From: Massilia endophytica
Lineage (GTDB): Bacteria; Pseudomonadota; Gammaproteobacteria; Burkholderiales; Burkholderiaceae_D
Length of the DNA stretch: 64,000 bases
Direction of reading: 5' to 3'
NCBI RefSeq assembly: GCF_021165955.1
Contig: NZ_CP088952.1
Coordinates: 496,001 to 560,000, forward strand
Under the pieces are notes generated by a model, which saw only the letters and a list, made by a program, of their open reading frames with translations, was not told where the DNA came from and made no database searches. A program made the translations under genes and the position numbers. The stretch's first letter is position 1. Each line of letters starts with the position of its first letter. Below, in pieces: positions 35,501-43,193 of the stretch.

Positions 35501-36718
35501 GCCGCCCTGAACGTGGACGAATGGACCGGCCTGGGCTCCTCCATCGCGGGCGATGGCGAGGCGAAGACGGCAAGCTCCGGCCCCGACATGGCGCAGTATG
35601 TGGTGCCCGACGTGGTGGCCGCGCGCGCGGGCGAGCTGGTGATCGACGGCCGCAAGCTGGAGAACGTGGTGGTGGGCGCCACCCACCAGAAGGGCGCCTG
35701 GCAGGCCAGCATCGATTCGAAGCAGGCCATCGGCTACCTCACCTGGAACGAATCGCCCACGGGCCGCGGCCTGGGCAAGGTGACGGCGCGCCTCTCCACC
35801 CTCATCATTCCCGAGTCGGCGGCGGGCGAGGTGAAGGAGCTGCTGGAAAGCACGGCCGTGTCGCCGTCCATACCCGCCCTCGACATCGTGGCCGAGCGTT
35901 TCGAGCTCTTCAACCGATCCCTGGGCAGGCTGGAGCTGCAGGCCTATAACGCCCTGCTTACCACCTCGCGCGAATGGCGCGTGAGCAAGCTGGCCATGAT
36001 CAATCCGGACGGCGAGCTGCACGGCACCGGCCGCTGGCTGAGCGATAAGGGACGGCACGACAGCTCGCTCAGCTTCAAGATGGATATCCATGACGCGGGC
36101 AAGCTGCTGGACCGCTTCGGCTTCGCCGATACCCTGCGCGGCGGCAAGGGCAGCCTGAGCGGCGACATCGCCTGGCATGGCCTGCCGTATTCCCTCGACA
36201 TTCCTTCGCTGTCCGGCAAGCTGGCGCTGGATGTGGAGAAAGGCCAGTTCCTGAAGCAGGACCCCGGCGCGGCCAAGCTGCTGGGTGTGCTCAGCCTGCA
36301 GGCCCTGCCGCGCCTGCTCAAGCTCGACTTCCACGACGTGTTCTCCGAAGGCCTGGCCTTCGACGGCATCTCGGCCAATGCCGTGATCGACCGCGGCATC
36401 GTGCGCACCGAGAACCTGAAGATGCACGGCGTGCAGGCCACGGTGCTGATGGACGGCACGGCCGACATCGCCAACGAATCGACCAACCTGCGGGTGGTGG
36501 TGATACCGCAGGTGAACCTGGGCACGGCGCCGCTGGTGTATGCGCTGGCCGTCAATCCGGTGATCGGCCTGGGCAGCTATCTCGCCCAGCTCTTCCTGAG
36601 CGCGCCCGTGATGAAGGCGCTCACCTACCAGATGCAGGTGACGGGCCCGTGGAAGGCGCCCGTGATCACCAAACTCGACAATAACCGGCTGGAGGCGGCC
36701 CCCACCCGCAGCCAGTGA
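32579..36718 (+). CDS. yhdP: YhdP-family AsmA-like protein
   Basis: This 1379-residue protein has one N-terminal transmembrane helix (about residues 30-55, FVLKAALLLYFVFAILFLVL) and a very long periplasmic repeat of beta strands, with DUF3971 and an AsmA-like C-terminal region (FEGLAFDGISANAVIDRG-type segment, then a final hydrophobic part). Family members form long grooves that carry phospholipids between inner and outer membrane. TTG 32576 directly precedes ATG 32579; ATG is taken. It is followed by the nitrilase gene after 20 bases and then tldD, a conserved neighbourhood. Confidence 0.9.
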   Translation: MENTAEDNVPGEGPVAARWHRLQAAYRVCNLATHHVLGFVLKAALLLYFVFAILFLVLRYGVLPHIDRYKGDIERMASHALGNPVTIDRIYASWSGLRPNLFLGDVVLRDAAGKQALRLPSVSATLSWWTVATGAVQFESLELIRPNLEVRRTADGRLFAAGLPIDLDKRDEGEGSEWLLTQREIVIREGRLDWTDEQRGTAPLALENMNLVLRNHWRRHQFALKAAPPKALGGMLDLRADLSHPAFTSRIADVRQWKGEIYADVRNADLAAWKAYLPVAAELRSGYGSLRAWVGVDHARLSGVTADVALKDVVAVLGKQLPELDVDALNGRVAVSEDKLPRNSPRGAAFGAYGHTASVTGLTLLTRDGVALAPTTLSERHVPARDSKPARTEVKAELLDLKMLSELATRLPMPSNVRALLDEAAPRGRIADLSAQWQGSLDKPQSYRVKARLQELGLSPLAARAATPKGAGVPALPALPAIPGFDKLSGTIEASESGGALALDAPGLVLSMPAWFSEPDMPFEAFKLRAGWQLNDPDTLQLKVDSLELAQQGMKASLSGTHVLPRSGGAGVADFTGKLDGFQINRIGRYLPVKTPEHLKHWLSGALEEGQARDVSLRLRGELAHFPFADGTPDRAKGEFRIGGRIVDGRLNYDPGVFAKDGKSPLWPQADKIRGSFLFERARMEIKADTGRTGGVALANVKAVIPDLAHHDGVLDIDGTAMGPMQEFLKYVTASPVLEWIGHFTEESSATGNAKLALKLHMPLERLRETKVLGTLALQGNDVTLWNDMPPVLLATGKIEFNEHGVNLNGLNGTLLGGPLSVVGGTQRDGSIQVRIGGTATADGLRKTYPSPAMQRVAQHVGGSARYAGLIVAQNRQYTVTVDSTLAGAALDFPAPLKKAAGENLPVHFVLNGGAANEAGLAQDDIRITVGNAVAARYQRQKQQKGPWKLVRGGIGVNVPAPEPDSGMMINASVAALNVDEWTGLGSSIAGDGEAKTASSGPDMAQYVVPDVVAARAGELVIDGRKLENVVVGATHQKGAWQASIDSKQAIGYLTWNESPTGRGLGKVTARLSTLIIPESAAGEVKELLESTAVSPSIPALDIVAERFELFNRSLGRLELQAYNALLTTSREWRVSKLAMINPDGELHGTGRWLSDKGRHDSSLSFKMDIHDAGKLLDRFGFADTLRGGKGSLSGDIAWHGLPYSLDIPSLSGKLALDVEKGQFLKQDPGAAKLLGVLSLQALPRLLKLDFHDVFSEGLAFDGISANAVIDRGIVRTENLKMHGVQATVLMDGTADIANESTNLRVVVIPQVNLGTAPLVYALAVNPVIGLGSYLAQLFLSAPVMKALTYQMQVTGPWKAPVITKLDNNRLEAAPTRSQ

Positions 36719-36738
36719 TTCCCGCGAAAGGAAGCGCC

Positions 36739-37536
36739 ATGACTCTTGTTGCCGCCGTCCAGATGGTGTCCACGCCCAGGGTGGACGAGAACATCGCCAC
36801 CGCCCGCCGCCTCGTGGCCCAGGCCGCCGCAGCGGGCGCGAAGCTGGTGCTGCTGCCCGAATACTGGCCCATCATGGGCATGAGCGACGGCGACAAGGTG
36901 AGCCATGCCGAGGCCCTGGGCAAAGGGCCGATCCAGGACTTCATGGCCCAGGCGGCGCGCGAGCACGGCATCTGGCTGCTGGGCGGCACCCTGCCGCTGG
37001 CCTCGGACGATCCTTCCAAGGTCATCAACACCACCCTGGTCTACGACCCCGAAGGGCGCCACGTGGGCCGCTACGACAAGATCCATCTCTTCGGTTTCAC
37101 CAGGGGCAGCGAGTCCTACAACGAATCGAAGACGATTGTGCCGGGCAAGCAGGTAGGCACGGTGGACACGCCGCTGGGCAAGGTGGGCATGTCCGTCTGC
37201 TACGACCTGCGCTTCCCCGAACTCTACCGTGCGATGGGCCCGCTGACCTTGATTGTAGTGCCCGCCGCCTTCACCTACACCACGGGCCAGGCCCACTGGG
37301 AAGTGCTGCTGCGCGCCCGCGCCATCGAGAACCAGTGCTATGTGCTGGCGGCGGCCCAAGGCGGCGAGCACGCCAACGGGCGGCGCACCTGGGGGCACAG
37401 CATGCTCATCGACCCTTGGGGCGAGGTGAAGGCCAGGCTGGCCGAAGGGGAGGGCGTGGTGCTGGGCGATGTGGACCGCGTCTACCTGGACAGCGTACGC
37501 GAGAGCCTGCCCGCCTTGAAGCACCGGACCATGTAA
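36739..37536 (+). CDS. Carbon-nitrogen hydrolase (Nit-type amidase)
   Basis: This 265-residue nitrilase-superfamily amidase has the catalytic triad visible: Glu in LLPEYWP, Lys in YDKIHLF, Cys in GMSVCYDLRFPE. The pattern is closest to Nit1/YbeM-type enzymes that hydrolyse deaminated glutathione, although that substrate is inferred. AAAGGA precedes ATG 36739; an upstream in-frame codon has no good site. It is probably co-transcribed with yhdP and tldD. Confidence 0.9.
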   Translation: MTLVAAVQMVSTPRVDENIATARRLVAQAAAAGAKLVLLPEYWPIMGMSDGDKVSHAEALGKGPIQDFMAQAAREHGIWLLGGTLPLASDDPSKVINTTLVYDPEGRHVGRYDKIHLFGFTRGSESYNESKTIVPGKQVGTVDTPLGKVGMSVCYDLRFPELYRAMGPLTLIVVPAAFTYTTGQAHWEVLLRARAIENQCYVLAAAQGGEHANGRRTWGHSMLIDPWGEVKARLAEGEGVVLGDVDRVYLDSVRESLPALKHRTM

Positions 37537-37579
37537 TCCACTACAATGGCCGCAACGATCAACGCAACGAGTTCCCGCT

Positions 37580-39040
37580 ATGAAACCATTTGAACCGAAC
37601 CTGTCCTCCATCGCTATTGCGCGCGACGTGCTGCTGACCCCGTTCGGCCTGGACGAGGACAAGCTGCTCAAGACCCTGGGCAGCATGTTCACGCACAAGG
37701 TCGACTACGCCGACCTCTACTTCCAGTTCACCAAGAACGAAGGCTGGAGCCTGGAGGAAGGCATCGTCAAGACAGGCAGCTTCTCCATCGACCAGGGCGT
37801 GGGCGTGCGCGCCGTCTCCGGCGAGAAGACCGCCTTCTCGTATTCCGACGAAATCTCCGAAAGCGCGCTGCTGGACGCGGCCGAAGCCACGCGCACCATT
37901 GCGCGCCAGGGCGCCGGGAAGATCAAGGTGGCCTCGGCCATGCTGCCCCAGGGCGGGCGCTCCCTCTACCTGCCGCACGATCCCCTGGCCTCGCTGGACG
38001 CGGCGGCCAAGGTCAAGCTGCTGGAAAAGGTCGAGAAGATGGCGCGTGCGCGCGACCCGCGCGTGGTGCAGGTCATGGCCGGCCTTGCGGGCGAATACGA
38101 CGTGGTGCTGGTGGTGCGCAGCGACGGCGTGCTGGCGGCCGACATCCGCCCGCTGGTGCGCGTGTCCGTGACCGTGATCGTCGAGCAGAACGGGCGGCGC
38201 GAGATGGGCAGCTCCGGCGGCGGCGGGCGCTACGACTACGGCTACTTCAGCGACGCGCTGCTGCAGCAGTACGCGGACGACGCCGTGAAGTCGGCGGTCG
38301 TGAACCTCGATTCGCGTCCCGCACCGGCAGGCCCGATGACCGTGGTGCTGGGCCCGGGCTGGCCGGGCATCCTGTTGCATGAGGCGATCGGCCACGGCCT
38401 GGAAGGCGACTTCAACCGCAAGGGCTCCTCCACCTTCTCCGGCCGCATCGGCGAACGTGTGGCGGCCAAGGGCGTGACGGTGGTGGACGACGGCACGCTG
38501 GCGGACCGCCGCGGCTCGCTCAACATCGACGACGAGGGCAACCCCACGCAGTGCACGACGCTGATCGAAGACGGCATCCTGAAAGGCTACATCCAGGACA
38601 CCATGAATGCGCGCCTGATGAAGATGCCGGTGACGGGCAACGCGCGGCGCGAATCCTTCGCCCACCTGCCGATGCCGCGCATGACCAACACCTACATGCT
38701 GGCGGGCGACAAGGACCCGGGCGAGATCCTGGCCTCGGTCAAGAACGGCATCTATGCGGTGAACTTCGGCGGCGGCCAGGTCGACATCACGAACGGCAAG
38801 TTCGTCTTCTCGGCGAGCGAAGCCTACATGATCGAGAACGGCAAGATCAGCTACCCGGTGAAGGGTGCGACCCTGATCGGCAACGGCCCGGACGTGCTGA
38901 ACCGCGTGAGCATGATCGGCAACGACATGAAGCTTGACCCGGGCGTGGGCGTATGCGGCAAGGAAGGCCAGAGCGTCCCGGTCGGCGTCGGCCAGCCCAC
39001 GCTGCGCATCGACGGCGTCACCGTCGGCGGCACCGCCTGA
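37580..39040 (+). CDS. tldD: Metalloprotease TldD
   Basis: This 486-residue zinc metallopeptidase subunit carries the metal motif HEAIGHGLEGDF (HExxxH) near residues 265-276. TldD pairs with TldE/PmbA, not in this window, to process small peptides and degrade unfolded fragments. Conserved ends are DYADLYFQ near the N-terminus and VGVCGKEGQSVPVGVGQPTLRI at the C-terminus. It is the last gene of the yhdP-nit-tldD cluster; a REP-like palindrome begins 8 bases after the stop and may protect or end the transcript. Confidence 0.96.
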   Translation: MKPFEPNLSSIAIARDVLLTPFGLDEDKLLKTLGSMFTHKVDYADLYFQFTKNEGWSLEEGIVKTGSFSIDQGVGVRAVSGEKTAFSYSDEISESALLDAAEATRTIARQGAGKIKVASAMLPQGGRSLYLPHDPLASLDAAAKVKLLEKVEKMARARDPRVVQVMAGLAGEYDVVLVVRSDGVLAADIRPLVRVSVTVIVEQNGRREMGSSGGGGRYDYGYFSDALLQQYADDAVKSAVVNLDSRPAPAGPMTVVLGPGWPGILLHEAIGHGLEGDFNRKGSSTFSGRIGERVAAKGVTVVDDGTLADRRGSLNIDDEGNPTQCTTLIEDGILKGYIQDTMNARLMKMPVTGNARRESFAHLPMPRMTNTYMLAGDKDPGEILASVKNGIYAVNFGGGQVDITNGKFVFSASEAYMIENGKISYPVKGATLIGNGPDVLNRVSMIGNDMKLDPGVGVCGKEGQSVPVGVGQPTLRIDGVTVGGTA

Positions 39041-39047
39041 CACTGCC

Positions 39048-39098
39048 GAGCCCGTGTCCACACCTTGGGGTCAGACCCCCAAATGTGGACACGAGCCC
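39048..39098 (+). repeat. REP-like palindrome, left copy flanking RAYT
   Basis: Outer arms are GTGTCCACA (39054-39062) and TGTGGACAC (39084-39092), with the inner core TTGGGGTCAGACCCCCAA. Read in reverse complement, the element at 39917-39967 aligns closely with it (shared AGCCCGTGTCCAC, CCTTGGGGTCAGACCCC and GTGGACACG), so the two copies bracket the transposase in inverse orientation. Confidence 0.85.
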
Positions 39099-39129
39099 AG
39101 CCGTCTTTGCGTGGCCTCAAGTGTTGATT

Positions 39130-39160
39130 GGCTCATGCTGCTAGCTTTAGCGCATGAGCC
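39130..39160 (+). promoter_or_regulatory. Hairpin enclosing the RAYT start codon
   Basis: GGCTCATGC (39130-39138) is the perfect complement of GCATGAGCC (39152-39160). The right arm contains the start codon ATG 39154-39156. In mRNA this would occlude initiation. No Shine-Dalgarno sequence is obvious in front of the ATG. Confidence 0.5.
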
Positions 39161-39918
39161 GACCCAACCGCATTCAATATCCCGGCGCGCTGTACCACGT
39201 GACCGCGCGTGGTAACCGGCGCAACCATATCTTCGTCGACGACCGCGACCATCTCATCTGGCTGGATTTGCTCGCTGGGACAATTGACCGCTTCGGTATT
39301 GTGACTCACGCGTATGTACACATGCCGAACCACTATCACTTGCTGGTGGAAACGCCTCAGGCAAATCTGTCTGCCAGCATGCAGCATCTGAATAGCCTTT
39401 ACGCGCAGACGTTCAACAAGCGCCATGGCATGACCGGACACGTGATGCAAGGGCGATTTCATGCAGTGCTCATTGAGCGGGAAGCGCATCTGCTTGAACT
39501 GGCGCGCTATATCGCGCTGAATCCTGTGCGCGCAGAGTTGGTGAAGGAAGCGGAGCAATGGCGCTGGAGCAGCTATGCAGGACTGTACCATGCTGCGCCT
39601 GGGAACTCGTGCGTGACCGAGGATTGGCTACTGGGACAGTTTGCCGGTCGTGACCGAGCAGAACGCATTCAGGCATTTGGCCGCTTTGTCGCACAGGGGA
39701 AGGGATTGGCTGACCCTATTCAGGATTTGCCGGCATACATAACTCCTCCTGTGCCAGGTGTAGGCCTGGCTGCCATAACGGCGCAGTACAGCAATCGCAA
39801 CGCGGCCATGCTGAAGGCATACCGTTCCGGTGGCTACTCAGTATCCCAGATTGCCGAGCATTTCGGCGTTTCGGAAAAAACGGTACGCAGGGCAATGCAG
39901 AACGAAGCGGACAGCTGA
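39154..39918 (+). CDS. REP-associated tyrosine transposase (RAYT, Y1/HUH family)
   Basis: This 254-residue single-strand transposase is related to IS200 TnpA. It has the N-terminal signature YPGALYHVTARGNRR, the HUH motif HMPNHYHLLVE (metal ligands), the candidate catalytic Tyr in SLYAQTFNKRHG, GHVMQGRFHAVL and ARYIALNPVRAELV. A C-terminal helix-turn-helix (SVSQIAEHFGVSEKTVRRAM) follows, unusual for plain IS200. It is flanked on both sides by inverse REP-like palindromes, the hallmark of domesticated RAYT genes that spread REP elements; the right copy overlaps its stop codon. Codon use is less GC-rich than the neighbours, suggesting horizontal acquisition. Confidence 0.92.
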   Translation: MSRPNRIQYPGALYHVTARGNRRNHIFVDDRDHLIWLDLLAGTIDRFGIVTHAYVHMPNHYHLLVETPQANLSASMQHLNSLYAQTFNKRHGMTGHVMQGRFHAVLIEREAHLLELARYIALNPVRAELVKEAEQWRWSSYAGLYHAAPGNSCVTEDWLLGQFAGRDRAERIQAFGRFVAQGKGLADPIQDLPAYITPPVPGVGLAAITAQYSNRNAAMLKAYRSGGYSVSQIAEHFGVSEKTVRRAMQNEADS

Positions 39919-39967
39919 GCCCGTGTCCACTTTTTGGGGTCTGACCCCAAGGTGGACACGGGCTGGG
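39917..39967 (-). repeat. REP-like palindrome, right copy flanking RAYT
   Basis: GTGTCCAC...GTGGACAC outer arms surround TTGGGGTCTGACCCCAA. It is the inverse copy of the element at 39048-39098. It begins within the RAYT stop codon and ends 3 bases before the stop of the convergent TBDT. Confidence 0.85.
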
Positions 39968-39970
39968 CGG

Positions 39971-42847
39971 TTAGAACTGGTGGCGGAGGCCGATGTTGAA
40001 GTAGCGGCCCAGGGCGCCGCTGTAGTCCAGCGGGTTGAAGCCGGCGGCGCCGTAGGTCAGCGGGTCGAGCGGCGGTTCCTTGTCGAACAGGTTCTGGATC
40101 GTCGCAAACAGTTCCGTCTTGTTGTTCCACTTGTAGCGCGCCGTCAGGTCGAGCGTGGTGAAGCTGCTCAGCTTGCAGCCGCGCGGGGCGTCGTCGCCGT
40201 TGGCGAAGTGGAAGGCGCAGCCGTCCGGATCATCCTTGAACAGGGTGTTGTCCATCTTGCCGCGGTAGTTCACCGTGCCCGCCAGGCGCAGCGGGCCGCG
40301 GTCCCAGGTCAGGCCCAGGTTGATGCGGTCGTCCGGCGTGCCGATGCAGTTGGTGACGTCGCAGTTGCCGTGCGTGCCCGCGTAGTCGCGCACCGTGCCG
40401 TCGCGTTCGGTGCGCTCCCATTTGAACAGGTGCGTCCACTTGATGTCCGCCGCCAGGCTGCCGCGGTCGCCGCCCAGCTGGAAGGTCTTGCGCGCGTCGA
40501 GGTCGACGCCGTTCACTTTCGTGGAGGCGGAGTTCACGTAGTTGGCCAGCACGGCCGTGATGGCGCCCGGGTCGCCGGGGATGCCCGCTTCCGCCGTGGA
40601 GGGGTCGCGCGCCACCTTGCCTGCCGCGATGGCCGCGTCGATCGACTCCTGGTTGATCTCGTTCTTGCGCTTGATCTGCCAGAAGTCCAGCGAGATGCTG
40701 GTGCGCGGCAGCGGATCCCACACCATGCCCAGCGAATAGCTCTTCGAGCGCTCGGGCGACAGGGCCGGGTTCGGCGAGGTGATGATGGCCACGGCCGCCG
40801 GGTCGCAGGCCGCTTCCACGCCCAGGCTGCAGCGCAGGGGATCGTCCGCGTTGGTGAAGGCGGCCAGGCCGCCGCGTCCGTTCTCGGCCGCGCTCGGGGC
40901 GCGGAAGCCGCGCGCAAAGGTGCCGCGCAGGGCGAAGGCCCGGTTCGGGGTCCATTTGGCGCCCACTTTCGGCGTGTAGGAGTTGCCGATGTGCTTGAAG
41001 TGGTCGGCCCGCAAGGCGGCCGACAGTTCCACCGTGCTGAGCACGGGCGCCAGCAGCTCGGCATAGGCCGAGGCCGAGCGGCGCTGGCCCTCATAGGCCG
41101 AGTAGCCGAGGCCGATGATATTGCCGATCTCCGTGCCCGTGGTGGGCGTGAGTTCGGCCGATTCGTAGCGGTACTCCGCGCCCAGCGCCAGGCCCATGGG
41201 CCCGCCGGGCAGGTGGCCGAATTCGCGCGTGGCCTTGAAGTCGAGCTGGGCCAGGCGCGTGCGCGCGCTGCTGCTGATGGTGGGCGAGAGCGCGTTGTAC
41301 AGGGCCGCCGAATTGGCCCCGGCGTTCTCGCCGATGCGCCAGTAGCTGCCCGCCGGCAGTGCGGCGTAGGCGGGACTGCGCATGGCCGCCGCCATGTTGG
41401 CGGCGGTGGGATTGAGCAGGGCGAAGGCCACGTCGCGCTGCAGGTATCCCGTCAGCTCCTGGCCCACGCGGTTCTGCGAGAGCAGCAGGGCGGAGTCGAT
41501 GTCCCAGGCGCCCACCGTGCCCTTCACGCCCGCGATGGCGCGCGTGAAGGTGGAGCTGATGGCGTTGGTGCGCGGGCCCACGTCCCAGGCCAGGTAGCGC
41601 AGGCGCGCGGCGCGGCCGAAATAGGGATTGTCCGGATGCGCGGCGCCCAGCGATACGCCGGCATTGCTCACCGGGCCGCCGGGATAGCCCACGCTGCCGC
41701 TGATGCCCGAGGGCGTGGTGATGGTGTCGGTATCGGTGCGGTAGCCGTTCAGTTCGACATAGGCCTGCCAGGCGGGATTGAGCTGCCAGGTCAGCCTGCC
41801 GTACAGGTTGAGCAGCTCCTGCTCGGGCTGCATCTGCGCGTACTGCTGCGTGGCGTCCGTGAGGCAGCCGCCGCCCGGATCGCCCTGGGGATGGCTGGTG
41901 AAATGGGAGCAGGCGGCGCCGGGGAAGAAGCGGGTGAAGCCCGCGCCCGCGGGATTGCCGCGGCTGTAGTAGTCCAGCGTGTCGGGGTTGCGCACATTGC
42001 CCGCCACCGAGCTGCCCGCCGCGTTGTTGCCGGTGATGGCGCCGTTGCCGCTCAGCCCCTCCTGGGCGCTGAAGCCGAAGTCGCGCAGGTCGGTGCGCCC
42101 GACGGGGCCGCGCCCGGCGCGGTCGCGGTAGTTGACCTCGCGCTTGTGCCCGTACTCGGCGGCAAACAGGAAGTTGTAGCGGTCCTTCTCCAGGTCGCCC
42201 ACGCCGTGCGTGACGGAAAGCCGCGTGTCGCCGCCATCCCTTTCCTGCGACAGGCCCTGGCTGGCGCGCACCGTCGTTCCCTGGAAGTCCTTGCGCAGGA
42301 TGACGTTGACCACGCCCGCAATCGCATCCGAGCCGTAGATGGCGGAGGCGCCGTCCTTCAGGATCTCGACCCGCTCCACCGCATCCATGGGGATGATGTT
42401 CAGGTCGGCGAACACTTTCTGCCCGTCGTCCGCCAGGCCGTAGGGCGCCACGCGCCGCCCGTTCAGCAGCACCAGGGTGGAGGCCGCCCCGAGTCCGCGC
42501 AGCGAGATGCCCGAGGCGCCTGCCGCGAAGCCGTTGCCGAAAGTGGTGGGCACGGAGCCCTGGTTGTCCACGGCCAGGGTCTGCAGCAGTTCGGCCACCG
42601 TGGTGCGGCCCGACTTTTCCAGGTCCGCCCGGTTCAGGGTCTGCACGGGGGAGGCCGTTTCGGCCTGGGCGCGGCGGATATTGGTGCCGGTGATCTCCAC
42701 CCTTTGCATGGGCGGGGTGTCGGCGGCGGGAGGAGGCGGCGTCTGGGCCTGGGCGCTGAGGAGGGTGAGGAGGAGGGGGGCGCCGGCAACGGCAGGACAA
42801 GCCCGTCCCAGCACGCCCGGCAAGGGGCGCAGTGTCAGGTTTGGCAT
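39971..42847 (-). CDS. TonB-dependent receptor
   Basis: This 958-residue receptor has a signal peptide (to about residue 35, LLSAQAQ), a short Pro-rich stretch, TonB-box-like RVEITGT (49-55) and a plug with SPVQTLNRADL, LRGLGAASTLVLLNGRR and RVEILKDGASAIYGSDAIAGVVN. A barrel follows, ending IGLRHQF. GGAG lies before Met 42847; upstream open frame codons are not used. It is a clear relative of the receptor at 46304-49093 (same plug motifs), so the aroG-AraC-methyltransferase block is bracketed by two related TBDTs. The substrate is unknown. Confidence 0.92.
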   Translation of the reverse strand: MPNLTLRPLPGVLGRACPAVAGAPLLLTLLSAQAQTPPPPAADTPPMQRVEITGTNIRRAQAETASPVQTLNRADLEKSGRTTVAELLQTLAVDNQGSVPTTFGNGFAAGASGISLRGLGAASTLVLLNGRRVAPYGLADDGQKVFADLNIIPMDAVERVEILKDGASAIYGSDAIAGVVNVILRKDFQGTTVRASQGLSQERDGGDTRLSVTHGVGDLEKDRYNFLFAAEYGHKREVNYRDRAGRGPVGRTDLRDFGFSAQEGLSGNGAITGNNAAGSSVAGNVRNPDTLDYYSRGNPAGAGFTRFFPGAACSHFTSHPQGDPGGGCLTDATQQYAQMQPEQELLNLYGRLTWQLNPAWQAYVELNGYRTDTDTITTPSGISGSVGYPGGPVSNAGVSLGAAHPDNPYFGRAARLRYLAWDVGPRTNAISSTFTRAIAGVKGTVGAWDIDSALLLSQNRVGQELTGYLQRDVAFALLNPTAANMAAAMRSPAYAALPAGSYWRIGENAGANSAALYNALSPTISSSARTRLAQLDFKATREFGHLPGGPMGLALGAEYRYESAELTPTTGTEIGNIIGLGYSAYEGQRRSASAYAELLAPVLSTVELSAALRADHFKHIGNSYTPKVGAKWTPNRAFALRGTFARGFRAPSAAENGRGGLAAFTNADDPLRCSLGVEAACDPAAVAIITSPNPALSPERSKSYSLGMVWDPLPRTSISLDFWQIKRKNEINQESIDAAIAAGKVARDPSTAEAGIPGDPGAITAVLANYVNSASTKVNGVDLDARKTFQLGGDRGSLAADIKWTHLFKWERTERDGTVRDYAGTHGNCDVTNCIGTPDDRINLGLTWDRGPLRLAGTVNYRGKMDNTLFKDDPDGCAFHFANGDDAPRGCKLSSFTTLDLTARYKWNNKTELFATIQNLFDKEPPLDPLTYGAAGFNPLDYSGALGRYFNIGLRHQF

Positions 42848-42928
42848 TGCAAATCTCCAGAAAAGGTTGTTAGGTTTTTTTCTTGAGGAGAGCGAGTTAT
42901 ATGTCACTTTTTCTATACAAGCTTGAAA

Positions 42929-43012
42929 TGTGTCGTTTGTGCGCGACACAATTCCGCCGGACAATCTGCTTGCCAAAGCCCGCGGCTTGTTGTTATAGTG
43001 ACTTCGACACAT
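42929..43012. promoter_or_regulatory. Repeated TGTGTCG/CGACACA half-sites in divergent region
   Basis: TGTGTCG (42929-42935) and CGACACA (42944-42950) form a dyad with an 8-base spacer, and a third CGACACA lies at 43005-43011 at the predicted aroG-leader start site. They lie between the divergent TBDT and aroG leader. Inferred operator for an unknown regulator. Confidence 0.4.
42970..42999 (+). promoter_or_regulatory. Sigma-70-type promoter of the aroG leader
   Basis: TTGCCA (42970-42975) and TATAGT (42994-42999) are 18 bases apart; the start site would be near 43006, about 20 bases before the leader peptide ATG. Confidence 0.6.
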
Positions 43013-43024
43013 AGGGAAAGTTCC

Positions 43025-43093
43025 ATGCACCGCTTCGTTTTCTTTACCGGCTACTTTTATTTTTGGCTATCCAGCCCCAAGGCGGTGGAGTAG
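43025..43093 (+). CDS. Aromatic amino acid leader peptide upstream of aroG
   Basis: This 22-codon ORF (ATG 43025, TAG 43091-43093) contains the run FVFFTGYFYFW: five Phe, two Tyr and one Trp in eleven residues, exactly the products of the pathway that starts with the downstream enzyme. A GGGAAAG site precedes it. It lies after a promoter and before a terminator and aroG, which is the layout of ribosome-mediated attenuation (as in trp and phe operons). The sequence around its start (CCATGCACCGC) is identical to that around the aroG start. Confidence 0.8.
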   Translation: MHRFVFFTGYFYFWLSSPKAVE

Positions 43094-43141
43094 CGGCCGG
43101 TTCACGTAGCAGCAGAACGAGATCCCAGCAAATACCAAAAG

Positions 43142-43167
43142 ACCGCCAGCGATGGCGGTTTTTTTTT
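43142..43167 (+). terminator. Attenuator terminator upstream of aroG
   Basis: The stem ACCGCCA / TGGCGGT with a GCGA loop is followed by nine Ts, ending 26 bases before aroG. A competing pairing exists: GGCGGT at 43081-43086 (end of the leader ORF) can pair with ACCGCC (43142-43147). GCCGGT (43096-43101) can pair with ACCGGC (43046-43051) inside the leader coding region. These give 1:2, 2:3 and 3:4 alternatives as in classical attenuators. Confidence 0.85.
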
Positions 43168-43193
43168 ACCCCGACATTTTCAGGAGAATGACC

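Noticed and set aside
39154..39918. Full insertion sequence of the IS200/IS605 type
   Set aside because: No tnpB and no IS ends; the flanking inverse REP palindromes and sequence fit a single-copy RAYT gene.
43152..43187. Longer aroG starting in the terminator (MAVFFYPDIF extension)
   Set aside because: That ATG lies in the terminator stem, has no ribosome-binding site, and the family N-terminus begins at 43194.
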